Shown piece by piece: positions 8,217 through 18,310 of a stretch of 64,000 nucleotides of DNA. Within the stretch, counting starts at the first letter, position 1. Every line of letters starts with the position of its first letter. The stretch spans positions 166,940-230,939 of the forward strand of contig NZ_WIPK01000003.1 of NCBI RefSeq assembly GCF_012922555.1. Reading direction: 5' to 3'. The notes below the pieces were generated by a model. It saw only the letters and a program-made list of their open reading frames with translations, made no database searches and had not been told where the DNA came from. Position numbers and translations under genes: made by a program. Origin of the DNA: Paraclostridium dentum (GTDB taxonomy: Bacteria; Bacillota; Clostridia; Peptostreptococcales; Peptostreptococcaceae).

Positions 8217-9632
8217 ATGTATATTTTAAAAAATGCACTAAAAAATTTAGCGAGGAATAAAGGGCGTAATATTTTACTTGGTGTTATAATGATTGCAATA
8301 CTTTCATGTGTAGCTATTTCGGTTGTTATAAATACTACTTCGGGTGAAATCATAAAAGATTATAAAAATCGATTTGGTTCAGAAGTATTTATTCAGCCTG
8401 ATCAAGAAAAAATTATGGAAAAAGTACAAGAAGATGGTATAGAGTCAGTAGAATCCATTAGGCCTAAATATGATTTACTAGAAAAATTGTCTAAATCGGA
8501 ATATTTAAAAGAAACAATATTTACTGCAAGTTACGGTGGTTATAGTGATAAGCTAAAATCACTAGACCAAGATGAATATGAAAAAAATAATAAAAATTCT
8601 AGTAATAATGGAGTAGCTGTTGCTGGGGGAAAAGGAAGATCTGAAAATGCAAAAGAGTCTAATCTAAATATTATGGGAGGACTTAATTCTGCAGGATTAG
8701 AAGAGTTTAAAAAGGGTGATAGGAAAGTTACTGATGGTAAAATGCCAGAGAAAGATGGCGAAGCTTTAGTTAGTGAAGATTTTGCTAAATTAAATAATCT
8801 AAAAGTAGGAGATACTTTTAAAGTTCAAAACCCAGATGATTCTGATAAATATGATCCATTAGAACTAACTATTTCTGGAATTTATTATGATGGAACTGAA
8901 TCTCCAAATTATGGCTTTAAGCATCCTATGATGAATAGAAAAAATGAAATTATTACAACTTTCAATACTTTAAAAGCATACAAAGTAAAAACAAATAATG
9001 ATTTAATTTCAGTAAATGCAAAATTCTTCTTAAAAGATCCAGACTTACTAAGTGAGTTTAATGAAGAAGCACATAAATTGGGATTAAATAAGTTATATGA
9101 TGTATCAACAGATTCTCAAAGTTATGATGAAATTGTTAAGCCTGTTGAAGGATTACAAAAGATAGCCAACATGTTTATGATATTAGTACTATGCTTTGGC
9201 GGTAGTATTTTAATTTTAATATCTATCTTAGGAATTCGTGAAAGAAAATATGAAATTGGTGTTCTTAGAGCAATGGGAATGAAAAAAGGTAAGGTTGCAC
9301 TTGGTTTAATCTTCGAAACATTATCTACAATAGCTATTTCATTAGTTGTAGGATTGTCTATTGCTAGTTTATCTGCTCAATCAATTTCAAATGTTCTCTT
9401 AAAAACTCAAATAGAGGCTCAAAATCAAAGTGCATCTGGAGGAATGATGATGCTTAGAATGGGCGCAGCTTCAAACGTAGATCCAATAACTAATTTAAAT
9501 GTACATCTTAGCAGTGAAGCAATTGTGGGAATAATATTAATAGCACTGTTACTTGGAGCAATATCTATTGGTATTGGAATTGTATATATAATGAGATTTG
9601 AACCAAGAAAAATATTATCAGAAAGGAATTAG
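8217..9632 (+). CDS. MacB/FtsX-type ABC transporter permease
   Basis: A 471-residue permease with the four-helix MacB layout: one N-terminal helix (about residues 18-40), a large extracytoplasmic domain (about 41-315), then three C-terminal helices around ILGIRERKYEIGVLRAMGM, the typical FtsX coupling motif. The tail MRFEPRKILSERN is also typical. It is followed six bases later by its ATPase. Such transporters usually export peptides or lipoproteins, or transmit signals across the membrane. The substrate is unknown; peptide-antibiotic or surface-stress response is plausible from the linked two-component system. Confidence 0.88.
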   Translation: MYILKNALKNLARNKGRNILLGVIMIAILSCVAISVVINTTSGEIIKDYKNRFGSEVFIQPDQEKIMEKVQEDGIESVESIRPKYDLLEKLSKSEYLKETIFTASYGGYSDKLKSLDQDEYEKNNKNSSNNGVAVAGGKGRSENAKESNLNIMGGLNSAGLEEFKKGDRKVTDGKMPEKDGEALVSEDFAKLNNLKVGDTFKVQNPDDSDKYDPLELTISGIYYDGTESPNYGFKHPMMNRKNEIITTFNTLKAYKVKTNNDLISVNAKFFLKDPDLLSEFNEEAHKLGLNKLYDVSTDSQSYDEIVKPVEGLQKIANMFMILVLCFGGSILILISILGIRERKYEIGVLRAMGMKKGKVALGLIFETLSTIAISLVVGLSIASLSAQSISNVLLKTQIEAQNQSASGGMMMLRMGAASNVDPITNLNVHLSSEAIVGIILIALLLGAISIGIGIVYIMRFEPRKILSERN

Positions 9633-9638
9633 GTAGAG

Positions 9639-10334
9639 ATGAGTTTACTAAGTTTAAAAGATGTAAGTTATAGATATGAAGGTGGAAAGAAAGATGTTTT
9701 TCAGGATATAAATATAAACTTTGAAAAAGGAAAAGTATATGGAATAATAGGAAAATCCGGAGCGGGTAAAAGTACTTTATTATCATTAATATCAGGGCTT
9801 GATACATGTACTAAGGGAGAAGTTTTATACAAAGATAAAGGCTTAAAGTCAATAGATAGGGATTTATATAGAGCCAATGATATTGGGGTTATATTTCAAG
9901 GATATAATTTACTTCTAAATGCTACAGCTAAAGAAAATATACTATTATCTATGAATATAAGTAATGTAAAGAAGAAAGATGAAAATAATTATATTTATAA
10001 TTTACTAGAAGATGTTGGAATTGATGTTGATACAGCTAATAGAAAAACCTTAAATTTATCTGGTGGTGAACAGCAACGTATAGGAATTGCCAGGGCACTT
10101 GCCCATGATCCAGATATAATAATTGCCGATGAACCAACAGGAAATTTAGATAATGAGACTGAAGAAAAAATAATGGATATTTTAGTATCATTAGCCCATA
10201 AACATAACAAGTGTGTTATCATTGTAACTCACTCAAAAAAAGTGTGTTCATACCTTGATGAAATTTGGGGATTAAAATCTGGTAAATTATTATTTATAAA
10301 AGACGAAAAGGAAAAAGTTAATACTGATAAATAA
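9639..10334 (+). CDS. MacB-type ABC transporter ATP-binding protein
   Basis: A 231-residue ATPase with Walker A GKSGAGKST, Q-loop FQGYNLL, signature LSGGEQQRIGIARAL and Walker B IIIADEPTGNLD followed by a switch His in VTHS. This is the LolD/MacB class that pairs with four-helix FtsX permeases. It lies six bases after the permease and 40 bases before a small membrane protein, in one operon. Confidence 0.92.
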   Translation: MSLLSLKDVSYRYEGGKKDVFQDININFEKGKVYGIIGKSGAGKSTLLSLISGLDTCTKGEVLYKDKGLKSIDRDLYRANDIGVIFQGYNLLLNATAKENILLSMNISNVKKKDENNYIYNLLEDVGIDVDTANRKTLNLSGGEQQRIGIARALAHDPDIIIADEPTGNLDNETEEKIMDILVSLAHKHNKCVIIVTHSKKVCSYLDEIWGLKSGKLLFIKDEKEKVNTDK

Positions 10335-10374
10335 TAGAAAATAAAATAAATGAAGTATATGATAGGAGAATGTT

Positions 10375-10731
10375 ATGAAATTGTCAGATATAAAAAAAGC
10401 ACAAAAGCTTACAGTAATATTGTATATATGTGCAACATTAATGGCTCTAAGCACTATATTTATTATATATAAATCAAATGTTTACATATCAGATTTAGTT
10501 AAAGAGGGATTTGAACCTAAAAAGGAGTTAGTAGAAGTAATAAATTATTACTTAGTTACAGTTATACCATTTGTATTTTACACAATATCTTTAATTACTT
10601 TAGGATATATAGTTAAAAAGATAGATTATATAATGAAAGGTAAAGAAGTAATAAAAGAAAAAAGTATATATTTAGAAAGAGTACCAGAGAATAAAGATGA
10701 TGAAATAGATGAATTTTTTAGTAATATATAA
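10375..10731 (+). CDS. Small two-helix membrane protein of the ABC operon
   Basis: A 118-residue protein that I do not recognise. It has two membrane helices (about residues 13-33 and 59-81) separated by a short charged loop, then an acidic C-terminal tail ending in DDEIDEFFSNI. A good ribosome site (AGGAG) and a position between the ABC genes and a strong terminator suggest a real accessory subunit or a regulator of the exporter. Confidence 0.7.
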   Translation: MKLSDIKKAQKLTVILYICATLMALSTIFIIYKSNVYISDLVKEGFEPKKELVEVINYYLVTVIPFVFYTISLITLGYIVKKIDYIMKGKEVIKEKSIYLERVPENKDDEIDEFFSNI

Positions 10732-10776
10732 TCATAAAAAATCGAAGGTTAATATATAGCCTTCGATTTTTTATGA
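10732..10776. terminator. Bidirectional intrinsic terminator
   Basis: A perfect 17-bp inverted repeat (10732-10748 with 10760-10776) has A-runs and T-runs inside its arms. It serves both the ABC operon and the convergent RpiR gene, whose stop codon overlaps it. Confidence 0.92.
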
Positions 10777-11526
10777 TTTTATATTTAAATAAGTTTCAAA
10801 TAATATATCTATTACTACCAATAGGGTCGACCTTGGGGTAGTATCATACCCAGAAATTTTAATTTGCTGAGAACATGTATTAATAGGTATATCAACTAGA
10901 GTTGCTAGTTTAGAGTTAGGACTATTTATAATAGCTGCTGTTGTAAATTGTTTATATTTGAATTTTTCACATGAGGTAATTAATGTATTTGTTTCACCAC
11001 TATTAGATACAAATATAACTAAGTCTCCATATTGTATAGTTTGATCTAATAAGTCAATCATATGAGATTCATATACATAAAAACTATTTTTGTTTGCCTG
11101 CATCAATAATTTAGAAAAATACTCTCCTATAGGTTTTGATAACCCTACCGCTACTATTACTACTTTATTAGCATTTTTAATACTTTTAGCTAATTTGTTT
11201 AGATTAGTGGTATTAAGATTTGATATATTTTGATTTAAGCTAGCTATGATATCACTAATTTGTTTTTCTCTATCTTTAGTAAAATCTTCTTTGTCCAAAT
11301 CCTTAAGTATATGCTTTAGCTCAGAATATCCAGATAGTCCTAATTTAGAACACATTCTTATTATTGTAGTAGTACTTACATTATTTATTTCAGCTAAAGC
11401 TGTTAATGACAAATTTTTTGATGTAGATATATTAGAATCTATATAGTAAAAAATATGCTTTTCAGCATGACTAAGATTATTTAATTTATGTGAGAATTTC
11501 ATTACAAAGCTACTGATGTTAATCAC
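10771..11526 (-). CDS. RpiR/MurR-family regulator with SIS domain
   Basis: A 251-residue protein with an N-terminal RpiR helix-turn-helix (about residues 10-85: LTALAEINNVSTTTIIRMCSKLGLSGYSELK) and a C-terminal SIS sugar-phosphate-binding domain (about 105-240: VVIVAVGLSKPIGEYF, VIFVSNSGETNTLI). The start is uncertain. The GTG at 11526 sits inside a strong AAAGGCGGTGAT Shine-Dalgarno-like sequence, and ATG 11502 is the first alternative. It is divergent from the PTS, mannosidase and phosphorylase genes and should control them through a phosphorylated sugar released by that pathway. Confidence 0.88.
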   Translation of the reverse strand: MINISSFVMKFSHKLNNLSHAEKHIFYYIDSNISTSKNLSLTALAEINNVSTTTIIRMCSKLGLSGYSELKHILKDLDKEDFTKDREKQISDIIASLNQNISNLNTTNLNKLAKSIKNANKVVIVAVGLSKPIGEYFSKLLMQANKNSFYVYESHMIDLLDQTIQYGDLVIFVSNSGETNTLITSCEKFKYKQFTTAAIINSPNSKLATLVDIPINTCSQQIKISGYDTTPRSTLLVVIDILFETYLNIKS

Positions 11527-11544
11527 CGCCTTTATTATTATTAA

Positions 11545-11588
11545 AAAAGTACAAATGTACTTTTCATGTATAAGAAAATGTTTTTCTT
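11545..11588 (+). promoter_or_regulatory. Candidate RpiR operator and cre-like site
   Basis: AAAAGTACA-AA-TGTACTTTT (11545-11564) is a perfect 9-bp-arm palindrome midway between the divergent genes. AAGAAAATGTTTTTCTT just downstream is close to the clostridial CcpA consensus RRGAAAANGTTTTCWW. Together they suggest specific repression plus catabolite control of the PTS operon. Confidence 0.5.
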
Positions 11589-11652
11589 GTAATATATAAT
11601 ACTATTATAAGTTAAAGGAATACTTAAGTAAACGTTTTATAGGAGGACGAAA

Positions 11653-13635
11653 ATGAACTTAGCTAATATGACTGACAAGAATCTAATTATGCTAGATTTA
11701 AATGTTTGTACAAAAGAAGAAGCAATAAAGTTATTAATAGACAAACTTTATTCTGAAGGTGTTGTTAGTTCAAAAAAAGAGTTTTTCAATACTGTAATGG
11801 AAAGAGAATTACATTCTCCAACTGGATTAGAAAAAGGATTAGCGATACCTCATGGTAAGTGTGAATCTGTAAATAAAGCTGCTTTTGCAGTAGCTAGATT
11901 AAACAATAAAATATCTAATTGGGAGAGTATAGATGAAAATAATGAGGTTGATTTAATATTCTTATTAGCTATACCTAAGGCAGAAGAGGGTTCTACTCAC
12001 TTAAAATTACTATCGGAATTATCTGTATCATTAATGAATGAAGAGTTTTACAATTCTTTAAGAACTGCTAAAGATTCTAAAGCATTTTTAATGAACTTGA
12101 ATAGTGGAAAGAAAGAACGCAAAGAAGATCAAACATATACAAAAACTGTACTAGCTATAACTGCATGTGCAGCTGGTATAGCTCATACCTATATGTCTGC
12201 TGAAGCATTAGAAAAAGCAGGGAAAAAGATGGGGATAAAGGTTATAACGGAGAAACAAGGAGCTAATGGTATAGAAGATAGACATACTAAAGCACAAATA
12301 GAAGAAGCCGATGGAGTAATATTTGCTAGTGATGTTGCAGTTAAAAATATGGAAAGATATCAAGGAAAGCAATTTGTAAAAGTTAGGGTTGCAGAGCCTT
12401 TAAAGAATGCAGAAAAACTGCTAACAAAAGTACTAGAAAATCCAGATGGAAAAGTAGAAGTTTCTAATGAGGAAGTAGCGGTTTCATCTGATTCGGGAGC
12501 GAAGCAAGGAATATTAAAAGAAATGGTAGAAGCTGTAATGACAGGTATATCTTATATGATTCCTATAATAGTTGCAGCAGGACTTATGATGGGGATTGCT
12601 AAGTTAGCGGCAATGGGATTAGGACAAATAGATAACATGGATACCTTAACACAAAGTGGAAATCAACTTTATGTGTTACTAGGATATTTAGATAAGTTTG
12701 GTGGAATGATATTTAAATTTATCTACCCAATATTTGCCGCTTATGTAGCCTATTCAATTGCTGATAGACCGGGATTAGTACCAGGATTTATGGGTGGTGC
12801 TTTTGCAGGTGGATTACATTTTACATTTTGGGGAGTTGAGGGTGGAGTACCTTCAGGTTTCCTAGGAGCTTTAATACTAGGTTTAGTTTCAGGATATGTA
12901 ACTAAGTTTTTAAATGAAAAGATAAAGTTAAATAAAAATTTACAAGCAATGAAACCAATGTTTTTATTACCAGGAATATCAGTATTAGTAGTATTCTTAT
13001 TAAATTTCTATTTAGTAGATCCTATATTTGGAGGATTAAATGGCTGGTTATCAAATGTAATAGCGTCTTTCGGAACAGGTTCAACAATAGCATTAACTGC
13101 AATAATAGCAGGATGTACCGCATTTGACTTAGGTGGCCCAATAAATAAGGCAGCAGGTGCAATCGCGATAGGTCTTGCAGCAGATAGTATATTCCCATTA
13201 ACAGGAAGAGTATTAGCTATAGTAATACCTCCAATAGGGTTAGGATTAGCTACTGTTTTAGATAAATATATAGTTAAGAGAAGAGTGTTTGATGAAAATT
13301 TAAGAGTAGTAGGGAATACATCTATATTACTCGGATTAATTGCAATAAGTGAAGGTGCTATACCTTTCATGTTAAAGAATCCATTAATAACAATACCTAT
13401 AAATGTAATAGGGGCTATAATAGGTTCGACAACAGCTGTAATGTTAGGGGCAGTTCAATGGAATCCATTGCCAGCTATATGGGGATGGCCTTTAGTAGAG
13501 AACTTATGGGCTTATATATTAGGGTTAGTAGTAGGTTGTATGTTTATAGCATTATCTAATATATTTATTAGATTCTATTTAATAAAGAAAGAAGAAGCTA
13601 AGAGCTCAGACGATAGTATGAGAAAAATATCTTAA
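11653..13635 (+). CDS. PTS fructose-family EIIABC permease
   Basis: A 660-residue fused transporter. The EIIA domain (about residues 1-155) has the phospho-His in AIPHGK. The EIIB domain (about 163-265) has its phospho-Cys in ITACAAGIAHTYM. The EIIC domain (about 290-640) is polytopic. The A-B-C order and length match 2-O-mannosyl-glycerate permeases (MngA-like) and related fructose-family carriers. The mannosidase and sugar phosphorylase downstream suggest a mannosyl or glucosyl glycoside, taken up and phosphorylated on the hexose. An AGGAGG site supports the start. Confidence 0.9.
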   Translation: MNLANMTDKNLIMLDLNVCTKEEAIKLLIDKLYSEGVVSSKKEFFNTVMERELHSPTGLEKGLAIPHGKCESVNKAAFAVARLNNKISNWESIDENNEVDLIFLLAIPKAEEGSTHLKLLSELSVSLMNEEFYNSLRTAKDSKAFLMNLNSGKKERKEDQTYTKTVLAITACAAGIAHTYMSAEALEKAGKKMGIKVITEKQGANGIEDRHTKAQIEEADGVIFASDVAVKNMERYQGKQFVKVRVAEPLKNAEKLLTKVLENPDGKVEVSNEEVAVSSDSGAKQGILKEMVEAVMTGISYMIPIIVAAGLMMGIAKLAAMGLGQIDNMDTLTQSGNQLYVLLGYLDKFGGMIFKFIYPIFAAYVAYSIADRPGLVPGFMGGAFAGGLHFTFWGVEGGVPSGFLGALILGLVSGYVTKFLNEKIKLNKNLQAMKPMFLLPGISVLVVFLLNFYLVDPIFGGLNGWLSNVIASFGTGSTIALTAIIAGCTAFDLGGPINKAAGAIAIGLAADSIFPLTGRVLAIVIPPIGLGLATVLDKYIVKRRVFDENLRVVGNTSILLGLIAISEGAIPFMLKNPLITIPINVIGAIIGSTTAVMLGAVQWNPLPAIWGWPLVENLWAYILGLVVGCMFIALSNIFIRFYLIKKEEAKSSDDSMRKIS

Positions 13636-13643
13636 TTAAAGGG

Positions 13644-13688
13644 GGAATTATTCAAAATTAAATTAGTTTTGGATAATTCCTATTTTTA
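13644..13688 (+). terminator. Hairpin between PTS and mannosidase genes
   Basis: A 14-bp stem (13644-13657 with 13667-13680, one wobble) is followed by TATTTTTA. It could cause partial termination and lower expression of the downstream enzymes relative to the transporter. Confidence 0.55.
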
Positions 13689-13736
13689 AAAAGTGGAATT
13701 TACTCAAAAATACTAGCATTTTAAATGGAGGAAGAT

Positions 13737-16400
13737 ATGAATAATAAGAAAAAAGTATATGTGGTACCTCATTCTCACTGGGATAGAGAGTGGTACTTTA
13801 CAATAGAAGATTCAAATATATTGTTAGGTGAAAACATGCCATATTTAATGGATGTACTTGAAAATAATAAAGACTTTAAATCTTATACTTTTGATGCGCA
13901 GTTATCAGTTGTAGAGGAATTAATAAAGTTATATCCAGAAGAAAAGAAAAGACTTAAAGAACTGGTAAGAGATAAAAGGATATTTGTAGGGCCTTGGTAT
14001 ACTCAGACAGATTCTATATTAGTAAACAAAGAATCTATAATCAGGAACCTTTTATATGGAACAAGACTAGGAAATGAATACGGCCATAGTATGAATGTGG
14101 GATATCTTCCAGATATATTTGGGCAAAATGCATATTTACCATCTATATTTAAGGGATTTGGAATAGAAAATAGTATATTACAACGTGGTTTATACACTGA
14201 TGATTTAAAGAAAAATTTAAACTTTAAGTGGGTATCTCCTGATAATGAAAGCGTTAGATCGAACAATATTTATTTAGGGTACGGACCAGGAAAATTTTTA
14301 GCTTCTGATGATGAGTATATATATGATAAATTGATACCTATGCTTAAAAAGCTAGAAAGTTTAAATAAGGATTGTGATAATTTACTTTTACCATCTGGCG
14401 GAGATCAAGTTTTAGTAAGAGAGCACTTCCCTCAAATTATAAAAGAATTAAATAAAAAACAAGATATTTATGAATTTGTACTATCTGATTATGAGACATT
14501 TATGAATGATACATGGGTTAAAGATTTTAAAAATAAAATATATGGAGAACTTATAGCATGTGAAAAGTCAAGAATACACAATACTATAAAATCTCAAAGA
14601 TATGACATAAAATATTTAAACACATTAGTAGAAAATAAAATACTTTATGTACTAGAGCCATTAGGCGTTATAGGTAAGTCATTAGGAATAAGCTACAAAT
14701 CAAGATGGTTAGATATTATGTGGAAGCTACTATTTGACGCTCATGCCCATGATAGTATAGGTGGATGTAATTCAGATGGTACAAATAGGGATATAATTGC
14801 AAGACTTGAAAAGGTTAATATAATGTGTGACGGATTAATAAATATTATTAAAAAGCAAATAACAATATCAGTAAGCAAGCATTTAAATAGAGATGATTTA
14901 TTATTAGTATTCAATACTAAGGCTAAGGATATGAACGAAATAATTGAGTCTGTAGTATTCACTAAGGAAAAAGATATAGAAATAAAAACTTTAGATGGAG
15001 AGCCTTTAGAATTTACTATAAATAATCAAGAAAGGATAAGTGGAGGGAAACGGGTATTAGTAACTGCTGAAGGAGAAAAAGAAGTAGAGCTGCAAGGGTA
15101 CTATAGAACTGAAGTGAGAATAGCTGGTGTAAATATAAAAGCTATGGGATTTACTACCTTAATAGTTAGCGAAGATAATAAAAATTTAGGATCAAAATTA
15201 TTGGAATCCAGAGACAGAAGCATAGAAAATGATTTATATGAATTAACTTTTAACGAGAATAACTTAGAATTAGTTAATAAACTTAATAAAGAAAAAATAT
15301 ATAACCTGATTTACTTTGAAAATTGTGGAGATTACGGAGATTCGTATGATTTTTCACCATTAGACTCAGATGAAAATATATTAGCAACAGAAGCTAATTT
15401 GATAGAGGTATATAAAAGTGATTTGGTACAGACTATGATATTAAACTATGAAATAGATGTACCTTTTGATATACAAGAAAGAAAGATAAACAAAAAATCT
15501 AGAACTTTAGAGATATTAACAAAAATAGAAATGAGAAAAGGTGAAAACTTTATAAGAGTTTCACATGATATAGACAATAATATTAAAGATCATAGAGTAA
15601 GAGTAGTACACAATACAAATATAGATTCAAAATTTTCATTAAGCGATCAAGGGTTCTCTGCTATAAAAAGAGAAAATTATAATAAGTATTTAGATGATTG
15701 GATGGAAAGAAAATTTGCAGAAAAGCCAGTATGCATATATGGATTAGAAAACTTTGTTGCACTTAGAAATGATAATAACATGTTTGGATTAGTAACAAAG
15801 GGGATAAAGGAATATGAAGTTTTAGAAGATAAAAAGATAGCACTTACTTTATATAGAAGTGTTGGAGTATTAGGAAGAGACAACTTAGCTTGGAGACCTG
15901 GAAGAGCATCGGGTATAAATAATAAAGTAGTTTACACTAAGGATGCCCAACTTATTAAGAGCATGAAATTTGAATATGCAATATACTTTAATGTATCTAA
16001 TGAAGACGCAGTAGAGTTATTTGAAGTAACGGACAAATTTATAAACAAATATACATCATATCAGAATCAAGATTTAAATCTTTTTGAAGAAAGATTAGAG
16101 AGATTTGAAATACCTAAAAATCATATTATTAACTTATCAAATTATAGCTTATTTAGCATAAATGATGATGATATATTTATGAGTGTATGTAAAGAATCAT
16201 ATGAAAAAGATGGTGTAATAGTAAGATTATTTAATCCGACAGGTATAACTAAGGAAGTAAGTATAAATAGTGATTATATAAAAGATATAATAATAACTAA
16301 CTTATATGAAAAAGAATTAAAAAATTTAAATAGTAAAATAAAGGTAAACCCTAAAGGATATGTGACATTAAAGTTACTAGGAGGAGAACACCATGGATAA
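13737..16400 (+). CDS. GH38 alpha-mannosidase (MngB-like)
   Basis: An 887-residue glycoside hydrolase of family 38. The N-terminal catalytic domain has VPHSHWDREWY (zinc-binding His and Asp) and GYLPDIFGQNAYLPSI, whose Asp is the expected nucleophile (about residue 124); DAHAHDSIGGCNSD lies near 333. The C-terminal two-thirds is the beta-sandwich part. I chose ATG 13737 because GGAGG precedes it; an in-frame ATG at 13725 is weaker. E. coli MngB hydrolyses 6-phospho-mannosyl-glycerate delivered by a PTS. The fused PTS upstream and the 8-base overlap with the phosphorylase gene support a similar intracellular role on a phosphorylated mannoside. Confidence 0.88.
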   Translation: MNNKKKVYVVPHSHWDREWYFTIEDSNILLGENMPYLMDVLENNKDFKSYTFDAQLSVVEELIKLYPEEKKRLKELVRDKRIFVGPWYTQTDSILVNKESIIRNLLYGTRLGNEYGHSMNVGYLPDIFGQNAYLPSIFKGFGIENSILQRGLYTDDLKKNLNFKWVSPDNESVRSNNIYLGYGPGKFLASDDEYIYDKLIPMLKKLESLNKDCDNLLLPSGGDQVLVREHFPQIIKELNKKQDIYEFVLSDYETFMNDTWVKDFKNKIYGELIACEKSRIHNTIKSQRYDIKYLNTLVENKILYVLEPLGVIGKSLGISYKSRWLDIMWKLLFDAHAHDSIGGCNSDGTNRDIIARLEKVNIMCDGLINIIKKQITISVSKHLNRDDLLLVFNTKAKDMNEIIESVVFTKEKDIEIKTLDGEPLEFTINNQERISGGKRVLVTAEGEKEVELQGYYRTEVRIAGVNIKAMGFTTLIVSEDNKNLGSKLLESRDRSIENDLYELTFNENNLELVNKLNKEKIYNLIYFENCGDYGDSYDFSPLDSDENILATEANLIEVYKSDLVQTMILNYEIDVPFDIQERKINKKSRTLEILTKIEMRKGENFIRVSHDIDNNIKDHRVRVVHNTNIDSKFSLSDQGFSAIKRENYNKYLDDWMERKFAEKPVCIYGLENFVALRNDNNMFGLVTKGIKEYEVLEDKKIALTLYRSVGVLGRDNLAWRPGRASGINNKVVYTKDAQLIKSMKFEYAIYFNVSNEDAVELFEVTDKFINKYTSYQNQDLNLFEERLERFEIPKNHIINLSNYSLFSINDDDIFMSVCKESYEKDGVIVRLFNPTGITKEVSINSDYIKDIIITNLYEKELKNLNSKIKVNPKGYVTLKLLGGEHHG

Positions 16401-18087
16401 GAATATGCTTTTAAAAAATATAGAAGAAAAAATTAAGTCTATATATAAAGAAGAATATAAGCCGGAATTTTTTGAAATAATGAAGTCTACAATAGAAAAA
16501 TTTGAAGGTGAAAGTTTTGCCAAGGTAGAGGATATATCTGAGAAAAATATATACTTAATAACTTATGGAGATAGTATATACGAAGAAGGTATACCTACTA
16601 TAGACTCTTTAAAGAAGTTTTTAAATAATAAAGTAGGTGATAGCATAACAGATGTTCATATACTACCTATGTTTGAGTATACATCTGATGATGGCTTTTC
16701 AGTTGTTGACTATATGAAAATAGATAGAAATTTAGGGGACTGGGATAACATAAACAGGCTATCTAAGGATTATAGACTTATGTATGATTTTGTAGCAAAT
16801 CACATATCAAAAAGTAGTAATTGGTTTAAAGGTTATTTAAATGGAGAAGAGAAATTTCAAAATTACTTTATATCAAAAGATGAAACATTTGATTATTCAA
16901 AGGTAGTAAGACCTAGGACTTCGCCACTTATACATGAGTTTAAGAGTAAAGATGTAACTAAAACTGCATGGACTACATTTAGTGAAGACCAGATAGATAT
17001 AAATATAAAACATTTTCCTGTTCTTATAGAAACTACAGAAATTTTACTAAACTATGCTTTAAATGGAGCAACATCTATAAGACTAGATGCTATAGGATTT
17101 TTATGGAAAGAATCAGGAACTACTTGTATACATCTTCCTCAAACTCATATGATAATACAATTATGGAGAATGATATTAGACTATTTTAAACCTAACACTC
17201 AGATAATAACAGAAACTAATGTACCACATATGGAAAATATAAGTTACTTTGGTGATACAAAAAATGAAGCCCATATGGTTTACCAATTTGCATTGCCACC
17301 ACTTACACTTCATGCTTTTACTGAACATGATTCAACAAAGCTGACAAGTTGGGCAAATGCTATAGATAGAGTATCTGACAAGGCAACTTACTTTAATTTC
17401 TTATCAAGTCATGATGGTATAGGTATGAGACCAACTGAAGGAATACTTACAGAAGAAGAAAAACAAGTATTAGTAGATAAAACTATAAATAATGGTGGTA
17501 GAGTATCATATAAAAATAATGAAGATGGTACAAAATCAGTATATGAGTTAAATATAAATTACTTGGATGCTCTTTTAAATAAAGGTGAGGATATAGAAGA
17601 AGACTTACAAATACAAAAGATATTGGCAGCTCATTCGTTATTATTATCTTTTGTGGGGGTACCAGCTATATACTATCACTCATTATTGGGATCAAGAAAT
17701 TATTACAAAGGGGTAGAAGAATCTGGAATTAATAGAAGGATAAACAGAGAAAAATTAGAGTATAATAGAATTTGTGATGAATTGGAAAATGATAGTAGAA
17801 GAAATAAGATATTTACACAGTTCAAGAAATTAATAAACATAAGAAAGTCAGAGAGTTCATTTTCTCCATATGGAAATCAAAAGGTATTAGATTTTGGAAG
17901 TGAAATATTTTCACTAGAGCGTGAAAATGAAGAAACTAATGAAAAGATATTATATATAGTAAATATTACATCTAAAGAAAAGACATTAGATTGTGGTATT
18001 AGTGGAGTAAATATATTAGATAAATCAATAATAGATGGAAAATTAACTTTAAATCCATACGGATTTGCTTGGATAAAAGTTAATTAA
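16393..18087 (+). CDS. GH13_18 sugar phosphorylase (sucrose/glucosylglycerate type)
   Basis: A 564-residue alpha-amylase-superfamily enzyme. SIRLDAIGF carries the nucleophile Asp (about 232), ITETNVPHMENISYFG the acid/base Glu (about 274), and LSSHDGIGM the third carboxylate. The ETNVPH...SYFG wording and VYQFALPPLTLHAF resemble the glucosylglycerate phosphorylase (YcjM) branch rather than true sucrose phosphorylase, though the 6-phosphosucrose phosphorylase branch cannot be excluded. It is the last gene of the PTS-mannosidase operon, overlaps the mannosidase by eight bases and ends before a terminator. It would split a glucosyl glycoside with phosphate into glucose 1-phosphate plus acceptor. 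Confidence 0.82.
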   Translation: MDKNMLLKNIEEKIKSIYKEEYKPEFFEIMKSTIEKFEGESFAKVEDISEKNIYLITYGDSIYEEGIPTIDSLKKFLNNKVGDSITDVHILPMFEYTSDDGFSVVDYMKIDRNLGDWDNINRLSKDYRLMYDFVANHISKSSNWFKGYLNGEEKFQNYFISKDETFDYSKVVRPRTSPLIHEFKSKDVTKTAWTTFSEDQIDINIKHFPVLIETTEILLNYALNGATSIRLDAIGFLWKESGTTCIHLPQTHMIIQLWRMILDYFKPNTQIITETNVPHMENISYFGDTKNEAHMVYQFALPPLTLHAFTEHDSTKLTSWANAIDRVSDKATYFNFLSSHDGIGMRPTEGILTEEEKQVLVDKTINNGGRVSYKNNEDGTKSVYELNINYLDALLNKGEDIEEDLQIQKILAAHSLLLSFVGVPAIYYHSLLGSRNYYKGVEESGINRRINREKLEYNRICDELENDSRRNKIFTQFKKLINIRKSESSFSPYGNQKVLDFGSEIFSLERENEETNEKILYIVNITSKEKTLDCGISGVNILDKSIIDGKLTLNPYGFAWIKVN

Positions 18088-18113
18088 ATAAAAAATTATT
18101 ATTTTAATATTGG

Positions 18114-18149
18114 AAAAGGATATCTAAGAAATTGAAGATGTCCTTTTTT
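18114..18149 (+). terminator. Intrinsic terminator of the PTS-glycosidase operon
   Basis: A stem AAAAGGATATCT with AGATGTCCTTTT (one wobble) ends in a T-run. Confidence 0.85.
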
Positions 18150-18310
18150 ATTGTAATAACGAACGAGGAAATTAGACTATATTTTAGAAAAAGAGTAAAG
18201 TTTTAGATAGAATAGATGGTAAAATAAATGAAAACTAATATATGATATTAAATAATAATATTATATCTGGACAGTTAAACTGAAATAAATACACAGGGGA
18301 GGTTAAAAAT

